Positions 56,897 to 64,000 of a DNA stretch of 64,000 bases are shown piece after piece. The notes below the pieces were generated by a model, which searched no databases, was not told where the DNA came from, and saw nothing but the letters and a program-made list of their open reading frames with translations. A program made the position numbers and the translations under genes. How positions within the stretch are numbered: the first letter of the stretch is position 1; the number at the start of each line of letters is the position of its first letter. The DNA comes from Fodinibacter sp963695175 (GTDB taxonomy: Bacteria; Actinomycetota; Actinomycetes; Actinomycetales; Dermatophilaceae): the NCBI GenBank assembly GCA_963695175.1, contig CAVOGG010000011.1, positions 124,001 to 188,000 on the forward strand, written 5' to 3'.

Positions 56897-57346
56897 ATGA
56901 CCTCTTCGCACCCCGCCGGTACCCCGGCGCAGGCCTCGACGACCGACGGTGTCCACCGGGTGTCGGTCCTCCTCTACAGCGACGACATCACCACTCGCGA
57001 CGCGGTGCGGGCGGCGGCCGGCCGGCGCCCCGCGCGCGACGTCGAGATCGTCTCCTGGCGGGAGTGCGCGACCCCCGAGGCGGTCATCGAGGCGATGGAT
57101 GCCGGTGGTTTCGACGTCGTCGTGCTCGACGGCGAGGCGACCCCCGCCGGTGGTCTGGGGCTGTGCCGGCAGCTGAAGAACGAGATCTTCCGCTGCCCGC
57201 CGATCCTGGTGCTCACCGGGCGCCCGCAGGACGGTTGGCTGGCCGGCTGGTCGCTCGCCGACGACGCCGTGTCGCACCCCCTCGACCCGATCGAGGTCTC
57301 CGAGGCCATCGCGGGCCTGGCGCGCACCCGGGTCGCGGTCGGCTGA
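56897..57346 (+). CDS. Stand-alone response-regulator-like (pseudo-receiver) protein
   Basis: 149 residues with a receiver-like layout: SVLLYSDD at the acidic pocket, FDVVVLDGE with Asp78 at the phosphorylation site, and ILVLTGRPQ with Thr107. The conserved Lys is replaced: HPLDP has His127 where KP is expected. No DNA-binding domain. Phosphorylation-dependent switching may be lost. Only 5 bp separate it from trpD, so they are co-transcribed; a link to tryptophan synthesis or to the divergent ctaE operon is unproven. Confidence 0.78.
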   Translation: MTSSHPAGTPAQASTTDGVHRVSVLLYSDDITTRDAVRAAAGRRPARDVEIVSWRECATPEAVIEAMDAGGFDVVVLDGEATPAGGLGLCRQLKNEIFRCPPILVLTGRPQDGWLAGWSLADDAVSHPLDPIEVSEAIAGLARTRVAVG

Positions 57347-57351
57347 CCGGC

Positions 57352-58425
57352 GTGACCACACCGACCCCGGCCGGGTTCACCTGGCCGGACCTCCTCGCGG
57401 CACTGCTGCGCCGCGAGGACCTCACCACCGAGCAGGCCGGCTGGGCGATGGCCGAGGTCATGAGCGGCGAGGCCAGCCCGGTGCAGCTCGCCGGATTCCT
57501 CGTGGGCCTGCGCGCCAAGGGCGAGTCGGTCGAGGAGCTGCGCGGGATCGCCGACGTCATGCTCGATCACGCCCACCGGATCGAGGTCCCGGGCGAGACG
57601 ATCGACATCGTCGGCACCGGCGGCGACCGCCTGCACTCGGTGAACATCTCGACGATGACCGCCATCGTCGTGGCGGCGACCGGGCTGCGGGTGGTCAAGC
57701 ACGGCAACCGCTCGGCCTCGTCGAGCACCGGGTCGGCCGACGTGCTCGAGGCACTGGGTGTCTCGTTGACCCTCACCCCCCAGCAGGTGGCCGAGGTCGC
57801 CGGCGCGGCCGGCATCACCTTCTGCTTCGCCAACGCGTTCCACCCCTCGATGCGCCACGCCGCGGTGACCCGGCGCGACCTCGGGGTCGGCACCGCGTTC
57901 AACGCGCTCGGCCCCCTGACCAACCCGGCGCAGCCCACCTACGCCGCGGTCGGGGTGGCCGACGCCCGGATCGCACCGCTCATCGCCGGGGTCTTCGCGG
58001 GGCGCGGCCGCGCGGCATCCGTCTTCCGCGGTGACGACGGCCTCGACGAGCTCACCCTGGCCACGACCTCCACGGTGTGGTGGGTGCGTGACGGCGCCGT
58101 CACCGAGCTGACCCTGGACCCCACCGACGTCGGCCTCGACCACCACCCGGTCGAGAGCCTGCGCGGCGGCGACGCTGAGCACAACGCACAGGTCGCCCGA
58201 GACCTGCTGGCCGGCGCCGACGGCCCGGTACGCGACGCGGTGGTGCTCAACAGCGGCATCGCGCTCGCGACGGCATCCGGGCTGTCCGAGCCCACCGTGT
58301 CGCGGGTGACGCTCACCACGGCCGTTCGTGCCGGGATGGACCGGGCGGAGGCCGCCATCGACTCCGGGGCCGCCGAGGCCCTGCTGGCCCGGTGGGTCAA
58401 GACCACCGCCGCCTACGTGGGCTGA
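57352..58425 (+). CDS. trpD: Anthranilate phosphoribosyltransferase
   Basis: Second committed step of tryptophan synthesis, joining anthranilate and PRPP. 357 residues: the PRPP site IDIVGTGGDRLHSVNIST, KHGNRSASSSTGSADVLEALG, FCFANAFHPSMRHAAVTRRDLG, TAFNALGPLTNPA. The second metal-site motif appears as RGDDGLDELTL. GTG 57352 follows the pseudo-receiver stop. Other trp genes are not in the window. Confidence 0.95.
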   Translation: MTTPTPAGFTWPDLLAALLRREDLTTEQAGWAMAEVMSGEASPVQLAGFLVGLRAKGESVEELRGIADVMLDHAHRIEVPGETIDIVGTGGDRLHSVNISTMTAIVVAATGLRVVKHGNRSASSSTGSADVLEALGVSLTLTPQQVAEVAGAAGITFCFANAFHPSMRHAAVTRRDLGVGTAFNALGPLTNPAQPTYAAVGVADARIAPLIAGVFAGRGRAASVFRGDDGLDELTLATTSTVWWVRDGAVTELTLDPTDVGLDHHPVESLRGGDAEHNAQVARDLLAGADGPVRDAVVLNSGIALATASGLSEPTVSRVTLTTAVRAGMDRAEAAIDSGAAEALLARWVKTTAAYVG

Positions 58426-58436
58426 ACCGCCCGGGG

Positions 58437-58718
58437 TCAGCCGTCGAGACCGAGGCTGAAGGCGGCCTCGAGGTCGTGCGAGGAGTAGGTGCGGAACGCG
58501 ATGTGCGTGTTGGTGCCGGTGACCCCGGTGACCTTGTTGAGGCGGTCGGCGATGACGTCGGCGAGGTCCTCGTGGTGGCGCACCCGCACCATCGCGATGA
58601 GGTCGGCGTCGCCGGCGACGGAGTAGACCTCGGTGACACCGTCGAGGTCGGCGATCTCCTGCGCGACCTCGGGGATGCGCTCGACGTCGGCGGTGATGAG
58701 GACGATGGCGGTGATCAC
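58437..58718 (-). CDS. Stand-alone Lrp/AsnC ligand-binding (RAM) domain
   Basis: 93 residues: ITAIVLITADVERIPEVAQEIADLDGV, VAGDADLIAMVRVRHHEDLAD and TGTNTHIAFRTYSS form the beta-alpha-beta-beta-alpha-beta RAM fold that binds amino acids in Lrp/AsnC regulators. There is no helix-turn-helix, so it cannot bind DNA alone; it may modulate another regulator or sense an amino acid. GTG 58718 is leaderless. It converges on trpD with 11 bp between stops. Confidence 0.88.
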   Translation of the reverse strand: MITAIVLITADVERIPEVAQEIADLDGVTEVYSVAGDADLIAMVRVRHHEDLADVIADRLNKVTGVTGTNTHIAFRTYSSHDLEAAFSLGLDG

Positions 58719-58724
58719 CGGGCC

Positions 58725-58730
58725 AGACTA
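58725..58730 (-). promoter_or_regulatory. -10 element (TAGTCT) of leaderless RAM-domain gene
   Basis: TAGTCT on the minus strand, 6 nt before GTG 58718. Confidence 0.65.
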
Positions 58731-58851
58731 GCCGTGGGCTCGGGCCGGATGAGCACGTCGCGGTCGGTGCCGGCTCGCGAGCAGCCGTCGGATGCCGTGG
58801 CCTCGCCTCGCGGCGCCCCGGGTGGGATCGCCGTCGCCGCGGTCGTACGAG

Positions 58852-58891
58852 GTGATGCACAGGGCGCGACCTGGTGCGCGCTCTGCATCAC
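58852..58891. repeat. Imperfect inverted repeat after the exonuclease gene
   Basis: GTGATGCA and TGCATCAC are perfect 8-bp arms with GC-rich, partly pairing sequence between. It lies about 65 nt beyond the exonuclease stop on the minus strand, where it may act as terminator. The rest of 58731-58954 shows no gene. Confidence 0.5.
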
Positions 58892-58954
58892 TCTGAGGCC
58901 CGGTCCGTGGGGCCTGTGCCGCCGAGCCGCTGGCTCGTGCCCGCCGCGGGAAGG

Positions 58955-60673
58955 TCAGCGGACTCCGGCGAAGCCGGCGACCTCGCGCCGGGCGGTCTCG
59001 AGCGGCTCGAGCTCGGCGCGCACCGCGGCCGCGCCGCCCACCGGGCAGGTCCAGGCGCCGTCGACCTCGACGATGCGTACCCCGGGGGACTCGAGCCAGC
59101 GCAGCACCTTCTCGCTCTCCTCGGCCGTGGCGGCCGGGCACGGGGGCACCGGCGCCGCGACGACCTCGGCGCTGGCCCGCAGGGCCTCGATGTACGGCAT
59201 CGGGTCGGCGCCGCGCGGCGCCGTGGTGCTGCCGGCGAGCCGGCCGTGCCGCACGCAGACGACCTCCCAGCCACCGAGCAGCGAGCGCCGGGCGGCGACC
59301 AGCTCGGCGATGCGCGCCAGGGGGTCGAGGCGCTGCGAGCGCGAGGTGCCGCGGACCAGGGCGACCAGCCGCTCGCGCACCACCTGGGCGTCCTCGAAGC
59401 GCTCGACGTCGGACAGGTGGGTCATCCGCGAGCGCAGGGCGTCGAGCAGGTCGCGGGTGTCGCCGACGAGCAGGTCGACGGCCCGGTCGGCGACCAGGGC
59501 GTAGTCGGCGACCGACTGGGCCCCGGTGCACGGCGCGCCGCAGCGGCCCATGTCGGCCAGCACGCAGGCCGACCTCGGTTTGGTCGGGGACAGCCGTTCG
59601 AGGCACTGGCGCAGGGGTAGCACCTCGTGCACGGCGGCCACCGCGGCCTCGGCGGCCGAGCGCGAGTTGAACGGGCCGGCGTACCGGGCGCCGTCGTCGG
59701 CCACGGTGCGCACGATCGACAGCCGCGGGAACGGCTCGACCGTCAGCTTGACCCACAGCGCCCGCTCCGGGTTGCGCGAGCGGCGGTTGTACCGGGGCTT
59801 GTGCTCGGCGATGAGCCGCAGCTCGCGCACCTCGGCCTCGAGGGTGGTGGCGCAGACGATCGGGCTGACCGACTCGGCGATGCGCACCATCTCGCCCATC
59901 CGTCGCCGGTGCTCGGAGGCGGTGAAGTAGGAGCGAACCCGGGTGCGGATCGAGACCGAGGTGCCGACGTAGAGCACCCGGCCCTGGCCGTCCTTGAACA
60001 GGTAGACCCCGGGCAGGTCGGGCAGGTCGTCGGCGAGGTGCCGCTTGCGACGCCGGGCGGGGGAGACCCGCGCGGTGTAGTCGAGCAGCTCCTCGAGGGA
60101 GTGCACGCCGAGCGAGCCGACCCGCTCGATGAGGCCGTGGAGCACGTCGACGGTGGCGCGGGCGTCGTGCAGGGCCCGGTGGTCGGGGCTGGTGGTGGCC
60201 CGGAACAGCACGGCCAGCGAGGCCAGCCGGTGGTTGGGCACCTCGTCGCGGTGCACCAGCTGCCGGGCCAGGTGCACGGTGTCGAGCACGGCGAACCCGG
60301 GCCAGGCGTGCTCGGTGCGCCGCGCGGCCGCCTTGAGGAAGGAGATGTCGAAGCCGGCGTTGTGGGCGACGAGCACCGACCCGGCGGCGAACTCGAGGAA
60401 CGCGGGCAGCGCCGACTCGATGCGCGGGGCGCCGGCCACCATCGAGTCGGTGATGCCGGTGAGCACGGAGATGAAGGCGGGGATGGCGCCGCCGGGGTTG
60501 ACCAGGGTCTGGAACTCGCCGACCACCTCACCGCCGCGCACCTTGACCGCGCCGATCTCGGTGATGCCGCACTCGGCCGGGCTCCCGCCGGTGGTCTCGA
60601 GGTCGACGACGACGAAGGTCACCGACGACAGGGGCGTGCCCAGGTCGTCGAACGTGCCCTGGACCATCGTCAT
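58955..60673 (-). CDS. DEDD exonuclease fused to a UvrC-like GIY-YIG domain
   Basis: 572 residues. N-terminal DnaQ-type 3'-5' exonuclease (about 15-180): DLETTG, AHNAGFD and ALHDARATVD supply the metal-binding acids. Middle (about 205-290): UvrC-type GIY-YIG nuclease with GVYLFKDGQGRVLYVGTS, SYF and RELRLIAEHKPRYN. C-terminal third has Cys-rich and UvrC-like parts. The fusion matches a mycobacterial protein of the same neighbourhood (Rv2191, from memory). DNA repair is inferred. ATG 60673 is leaderless (TACGGT 7 nt upstream). Confidence 0.88.
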   Translation of the reverse strand: MTMVQGTFDDLGTPLSSVTFVVVDLETTGGSPAECGITEIGAVKVRGGEVVGEFQTLVNPGGAIPAFISVLTGITDSMVAGAPRIESALPAFLEFAAGSVLVAHNAGFDISFLKAAARRTEHAWPGFAVLDTVHLARQLVHRDEVPNHRLASLAVLFRATTSPDHRALHDARATVDVLHGLIERVGSLGVHSLEELLDYTARVSPARRRKRHLADDLPDLPGVYLFKDGQGRVLYVGTSVSIRTRVRSYFTASEHRRRMGEMVRIAESVSPIVCATTLEAEVRELRLIAEHKPRYNRRSRNPERALWVKLTVEPFPRLSIVRTVADDGARYAGPFNSRSAAEAAVAAVHEVLPLRQCLERLSPTKPRSACVLADMGRCGAPCTGAQSVADYALVADRAVDLLVGDTRDLLDALRSRMTHLSDVERFEDAQVVRERLVALVRGTSRSQRLDPLARIAELVAARRSLLGGWEVVCVRHGRLAGSTTAPRGADPMPYIEALRASAEVVAAPVPPCPAATAEESEKVLRWLESPGVRIVEVDGAWTCPVGGAAAVRAELEPLETARREVAGFAGVR

Positions 60674-60680
60674 GTCGCCG

Positions 60681-60686
60681 ACCGTA
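60681..60686 (-). promoter_or_regulatory. -10 element (TACGGT) of leaderless exonuclease gene
   Basis: TACGGT on the minus strand, 7 nt before ATG 60673. Confidence 0.6.
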
Positions 60687-60735
60687 GGCTCCCGCACCGA
60701 CACCCCCCGTGAGGCGCGCGGTGGGCGGCGTTGGC

Positions 60736-60795
60736 GACCACCACGGCGGATGCCGGGGCGCCCGACGGTGGCGCGCCACGGCATCCGCGGTGGTC
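60736..60795 (-). terminator. Long hairpin after the methyltransferase gene
   Basis: GACCACC + GCGGATGCC (with a 3-nt bulge) pairs with GGCATCCGC + GGTGGTC around a 25-nt loop. It starts 4 nt beyond the methyltransferase stop on the minus strand. Confidence 0.7.
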
Positions 60796-60798
60796 GGG

Positions 60799-61651
60799 TC
60801 AGCGCCGGCGAGCGGTGAGCAGCAGGTACTCCCAGGCCATCACGCCGTCGACGAGGTGCCGGTCGCCGAGCTCGGCGAGCGCGGCATCCAGCGCGGTGAC
60901 CTGCTCCGGCTGGTCGGCGAGCGCCCGGTAGACGGCGATCGTCGGGCCGTAGCGGGCCTTGAAGTAGTCGCGGAAGGCCGCACCGTCGCGGAACCGGTCG
61001 ACCGCGAGGTGGTCACGGGTGGCCTCGACGCCGTCGACGCGATCGCCGAGCAGGTCGCGCACGTGCGCCTCGACCCCCCACAGCGGCGGCGGCTGCGACC
61101 CCGGCGGCGGCGGTGGGGCGTAGGGGCGCATCGTCGCGAACAGCTGCCCGATGAAGCCCTCGGGTGTCCAGCTGACCAGGCCGATCCGGCCCTCGGGGCG
61201 GGTCACCCGCACCAGCTCGTCGGCCGCCGCCTGGTGGAACGGCGCGAACATCACCCCGACGCACGACGTGGTCACGTCGAACGCGCCGTCGGCGTAGGGC
61301 AGCGCCTCGGCGTCCCCCTCCTCCCACGTGACGTCGAGGCGCTCGGCGCGGGCCGCGCGCTCACCGGCCGCGAGCAGCTCCGGGGTCAGGTCGGATGCCG
61401 TGACCCGGGCCCCCGCCCGCGCCGCCGGGATCGCGACGGTGCCGTTGCCGGCCGCGACGTCGAGCAGCCGGTCGCCGGGAGCGACCCGACAGGCGTCGAC
61501 GAGGACGGGGCCGAGCGGCGCGACGACCTCGGTGGCGACCGAGGCGTAGTCGCCCAGCGCCCACATCGCGCGGTGCTGTGCGCTTGACCTCCGGCGCGGC
61601 GCCGTAGTGGATGCCGGCGTCGGTGCGCTGCTCCTGGGTGGTGTCGGTCAT
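60799..61651 (-). CDS. Class I SAM-dependent methyltransferase; N-terminal frameshift
   Basis: Motif I LLDVAAGNGTVAIPAARAGARV, then SDLTPELLAAGERAARAE, EGDAEALPYADGAFDVTTSCVGVMF and RVTRPEGRIGLVSWTPEGFI mark a UbiE/Methyltransf_11-like enzyme; substrate unknown. A clear start with AAGGAG 6 nt upstream (ATG 61651, MTDTTQEQRTDAGIHYGAAP) is in a different frame from the main domain; the frames cross at about 61567-61590. The main frame also has an ATG at 61566 but no ribosome site, so I treat the gene as one frameshifted CDS. It diverges from an HxlR regulator. Confidence 0.78.
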
Positions 61652-61827
61652 GTCGTGCTCCTTCGTGGTGTCCGGGCTCCCAGCGTCGCGAACCCGGCCG
61701 GTCGGCATCCAGTGCGCGATGTGTAGCGACGGCGGTTCACGATCTGTACTGGCGCGCCGGCGAGGGTGGGGTGTGCACTGGTGACCGGTGCCGGGGCCGG
61801 GCGGCGGCCCCGCTGGAGGTGGTGACC

Positions 61828-62502
61828 GTGTCGACGTACGGCCAGTGGTGCCCGATCGCGAAGGCGATGGAGGTGCTCGACGAGCGGTGGACCCTGCTGG
61901 TGGTGCGCGAGCTGCTGCTCGGCAGTAGGCACTTCAACGAGCTGCGGCGGGGCAACCCGAAGATGTCTCCGGCGTTGCTGTCGAAGCGGCTGCGCCGGCT
62001 GGAGCGGGCCGGGGTGGTGCGCCGCCGCGTCGAGGGCGGGCGCAGTGCCTACGAGCTGACCGAGAGCGGGCTGGAGCTGCGCGGGGTGGTCGACGCCCTG
62101 GGCGCCTGGGGTGCCCGGTGGGTCGGCGACCTGGGTGAGGAGGACCTCGACCCGCACCTGCTGCTGTGGGACGTGCGACGCACCCTGCCCGTGGAGCGGT
62201 GGCCGCGTGGGCGCACGGTCGTCGCGCTCCGGTTCTCGGACGTCGCCTCGCCGGTGTCGCGCTGGTGGATCTGCGTCAGCGGCAACGACGTCGACGTGTG
62301 CGACGTCGACCCGGGGTTCGAGGTCACCGCCACGGTGCGCACCTCGCTGCGGGCGATGACCGAGATCTGGCGGGGTGACCGCGGGTGGGGCGATGCCGTG
62401 CGGTCCGGGCGCGTGGAGGTCGAGGCCCCCACCGACGTCGCCCGCGCGGTGCCGACCTGGATCGGGCAGTCGCTGCTGTCGGCGGTGCCGCGCCCGGCAT
62501 GA
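61828..62502 (+). CDS. HxlR family transcriptional regulator with C-terminal SCP2-like domain
   Basis: 224 residues. The N-terminal winged helix is typical of HxlR: CPIAKAMEVLDERWTLLVVREL with the redox-type Cys near the start, SRHFNELRRGNPKMSPALLSKRL, LERAGVVRRR. The C-terminal half (about 125-224, VVALRFSDVASPVSRWWICV through GRVEVEAPTDVARAVPTWIG) resembles an SCP2 sterol-carrier fold, seen in some HxlR proteins. GTG 61828 has GGAGGT 7 nt upstream. It probably controls itself and the divergent methyltransferase gene (176 bp between starts). Confidence 0.83.
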   Translation: MSTYGQWCPIAKAMEVLDERWTLLVVRELLLGSRHFNELRRGNPKMSPALLSKRLRRLERAGVVRRRVEGGRSAYELTESGLELRGVVDALGAWGARWVGDLGEEDLDPHLLLWDVRRTLPVERWPRGRTVVALRFSDVASPVSRWWICVSGNDVDVCDVDPGFEVTATVRTSLRAMTEIWRGDRGWGDAVRSGRVEVEAPTDVARAVPTWIGQSLLSAVPRPA

Positions 62503-62533
62503 ACCGCCCCGGCGTGAACCGCCCCGGTGCCTT

Positions 62534-62643
62534 GCGAAGTCAGGAGCACTTCGCGGAGTCCGGAGGTTCCCGCCGGCTCAGGGCCGGGTACGGCCCTGAC
62601 TCGATGACGCGGTCCTGAGCGGACGAAGTGCTCCTGACGTCGC
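62534..62643. repeat. Long palindromic repeat, copy 2 (GCGAAGT family)
   Basis: The outer arms 62534-62554 and 62623-62643 pair at 19 of 21 positions and match the arms of 52242-52313. The centre shares CTCAGGG..GGTACGG..CCTGAC with that copy but carries about 38 extra bases. Confidence 0.8.
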
Positions 62644-62672
62644 GGCGACCGGGGGGTGTCGGTGGTCGCCCC

Positions 62673-62678
62673 TAGCGT
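62673..62678 (+). promoter_or_regulatory. Probable -10 element (TAGCGT) before the four-Cys protein gene
   Basis: It would start a transcript with a ~25-nt leader that contains GGAAGGGG before ATG 62711. Confidence 0.45.
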
Positions 62679-62710
62679 GGGCGTAGACCACCTGGAAGGG
62701 GTGAGAGCCG

Positions 62711-62986
62711 ATGCCCAGCCACGACCTCACGATGACCGTCGAGTGCCGCACCTGCCCGGTGCGCGAGCTCCACTGCGGCGACTGCATGGTGCCCGTCCTG
62801 CTCGACCTCACCGCGCCGTCGGTGCGGCTCGAGCACGCCCTCGACCCCGAGGAGCGGGCGGTCGTCACCCGGCTCGTCGAAGCCGGGCTGGTCGCCCCCG
62901 AGACCGCGGCCCGCGCCCGGGCCGTCGTCGCGGCGTCCGGTGCTCGCGACGGCGCCGGGCTGGAGGGAGGCCGCGCCGTGGGGTGA
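62711..62986 (+). CDS. Small four-cysteine protein, function unknown
   Basis: 91 residues. The N-terminus has VECRTCPVRELHCGDCMV: two CxxC pairs six residues apart, suited to bind zinc or an Fe-S cluster. The remainder is a short helical part (DPEERAVVTRLVEAGLVAPETA) and an Ala/Gly-rich end. Not recognised. A GGAAGGGG site precedes ATG 62711. The 3' end lies in a tandem repeat. Confidence 0.72.
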   Translation: MPSHDLTMTVECRTCPVRELHCGDCMVPVLLDLTAPSVRLEHALDPEERAVVTRLVEAGLVAPETAARARAVVAASGARDGAGLEGGRAVG

Positions 62987-63040
62987 GCAGCGAGTGGGTG
63001 AGCTGCCGGTGGGGTGAGCAGCGAGTGGGGTGAGCTGCCG
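62978..63040 (+). repeat. Tandem duplication of a 31/32-bp unit
   Basis: 62978-63008 and 63009-63040 are two copies of the unit beginning GTGGGGTGAGCAGCGAGTGG, differing by one G. The first copy overlaps the end and stop of the four-Cys gene. Confidence 0.8.
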
Positions 63041-63102
63041 GTGGGTGACGCCGACGTGGCCGCCGGGGCGCGCGCTTCGGTGGGCCTCTCGGCGGGGCTC
63101 CT

Positions 63103-63108
63103 TACGAT
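63103..63108 (+). promoter_or_regulatory. -10 element (TACGAT) of leaderless lipoprotein gene
   Basis: Six nucleotides before GTG 63115. Confidence 0.65.
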
Positions 63109-63114
63109 GGGCCG

Positions 63115-64000
63115 GTGCCGAGCCCGCTGACCCCGAGCCGACGCCGTGCCCGGCGCGGGTGGGGCGTCGCCCTCGTGCTGTTCGCCCTGACCGGCGCGAC
63201 GGGGTTCAGCGGGTGCACCGGGAGTGCCGAGACGCCGCCCGGGTCCGCCACCCTCGCCCCGGTGTCGACCTCGGCCGCGGCGACCTCGTCGCCCGAGCTC
63301 AGCGGTGCGATCGCCGACGTGCTGCGCCGTCGTGCCGGCGCGGTCGTCGGAGGGGACGAGTCGGCGTATGCCGCCACGGTCGCCGACCGCTCGAGCGCCT
63401 CTGGGCGCCGGCAGCTCGACTCGTACGCCGCGGCCCGGGCCCTGCGGGTCTCCCGCCTCGAGGTCGGTGAGCCGGTCGTCGACGTCGTCGCGACCGAGCC
63501 GGGCACGCACGCGGCGCCCACGCCGCAGCGCACCGCGGTGACCACCGTGGAGCCGAGCGCGAGCCCGACGAGCCCGCTGCGGGCCACGGCGCAGGTCGAC
63601 GTGCGCTACCGGGTCGACGACCTCGACCGCGGCGACCGGGTCGCCCGGCTGGAGTACGACCTGGTGCGTTCCGGCGCCGGCTGGCAGGTCGAGGCGGAGC
63701 GACCGGTCGGGGCCGGGGCGACTGCCCCGTGGGTGGCGATGCCGACGCTGCGGGTGCGCCGCGGCGAGCACGCGGTCGTGGCCGGCACCGTGCCGACCGC
63801 ACGGCTCGCCGAGCACGCCGCCGTGGTCGACCGCGCCGTGCCCCCGCTGCGCGAGCAGTGGACGGGCACCCCGGCGCGGGTCCTGGTGCTGGCTCCCGCG
63901 ACCACGTCCGAGGCCGACGCGCTCCTCGGGCGCCCGGCGGGGTCGGGCGCCGCACCGGTGGCGGCCACGACCGAGGGCCCGACCGGGTCCGCCGGCACCG
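63115..64000 (+). CDS. Putative lipoprotein, truncated by window edge
   Basis: The frame from GTG 63115 is open to the right edge (295 residues visible). An Arg-rich start and hydrophobic core lead to a lipobox FSGC, so it is exported and lipid-anchored. The next part (LSGAIADVLRRRAGAVVGGDESAYAA) is helical; a later block (ATAQVDVRYRVDDLDRGDRV, then LEYDLVRSGAGWQVEAERPV) is strand-rich; the last visible part (AAVVDRAVPPLREQW) resembles the lead-in to gluzincin-type metallopeptidase domains I recall in actinobacterial lipoproteins, but no HExxH is inside the window. Confidence 0.72.
   Translation, partial: MPSPLTPSRRRARRGWGVALVLFALTGATGFSGCTGSAETPPGSATLAPVSTSAAATSSPELSGAIADVLRRRAGAVVGGDESAYAATVADRSSASGRRQLDSYAAARALRVSRLEVGEPVVDVVATEPGTHAAPTPQRTAVTTVEPSASPTSPLRATAQVDVRYRVDDLDRGDRVARLEYDLVRSGAGWQVEAERPVGAGATAPWVAMPTLRVRRGEHAVVAGTVPTARLAEHAAVVDRAVPPLREQWTGTPARVLVLAPATTSEADALLGRPAGSGAAPVAATTEGPTGSAGT

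Noticed and set aside
62978..63040. CRISPR array
   Set aside because: Only two directly adjacent units with no spacers.

Overview
The window is about 64 kb of very GC-rich DNA (GC-ending codons almost throughout, many GTG starts) from an actinobacterium. Gene content points to Micrococcales, most likely an Intrasporangiaceae-type organism; that placement is inference, since no rRNA gene is present. Support comes from a diheme QcrC / Rieske QcrA / QcrB complex with an actinobacterial CtaC-D-F-E oxidase, DUF4191, DUF3043 and DUF5302 proteins, and an E2 acyltransferase with two lipoyl domains. From memory, the order glnA - RDD - DUF4191 - lipA - lipB - TIGR01777 - E2 - pepA - gcvT and later glycerate kinase - erpA - adoK - ctaC/F - qcrB/A/C - ctaE - trpD - exonuclease resembles Mycobacterium tuberculosis Rv2191-Rv2220.

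Layout. 1-1.8 kb: end of a DUF58/VWA cluster. 1.8-2.8 kb: a non-coding kilobase ending in a long palindrome. 2.8-7.5 kb: glnA, RDD, DUF4191, lipA, lipB. 7.5-13.4 kb: MMPL exporter, oxidoreductase, S51 peptidase, membrane Ser/Thr kinase. 13.5-23.7 kb: lpdA-E2-epimerase operon, pepA and gcvT (divergent), DUF3043, M20 peptidase. 23.7-40.4 kb: an accessory-looking respiratory and nitrogen block. 40.5-46.8 kb: nadA, glycerate kinase, erpA, adoK, aat, tusA, a NifS-like gene. 46.9-56.8 kb: the cytochrome bcc-aa3 respiratory genes with three small genes between. 56.9-64 kb: pseudo-receiver, trpD, Lrp-like domain, exonuclease/GIY-YIG protein, methyltransferase, HxlR regulator, a small four-Cys protein and a truncated lipoprotein gene.

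The most unusual part is 23.7-40.4 kb. An eight-gene minus-strand run encodes malic enzyme, pyruvate:quinone oxidase, cytochrome bd (CydA, CydB), NDH-2, a carboxymuconolactone-decarboxylase-like protein, a BASS-family transporter, and a protein that joins the last membrane helix and tail of an Amt ammonium channel to a PII signalling domain. Read together these predict malate -> pyruvate -> acetate oxidation with all electrons entering the quinone pool through enzymes that pump no protons. A ~75-bp DNA block carrying a palindromic operator lies before both the first and the last gene of this run. The divergent plus-strand genes encode a lipoprotein, an APC amino-acid permease, an unrecognised 413-residue protein and a membrane-anchored glutamate-synthase-like enzyme.

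Two window-wide features stand out. First, at least twenty genes have a TANNNT -10 hexamer 6-7 nt before the start codon, i.e. leaderless transcription. Second, intergenic spaces hold long palindromes; two pairs are sequence-related, and one member lies in frame inside the kinase gene. Five genes (E2, poxB, malic enzyme, glycerate kinase, methyltransferase) are each broken by an apparent short frameshift; sequencing or assembly error is as likely as real decay. No tRNA, rRNA, CRISPR array, insertion sequence or phage gene was seen.
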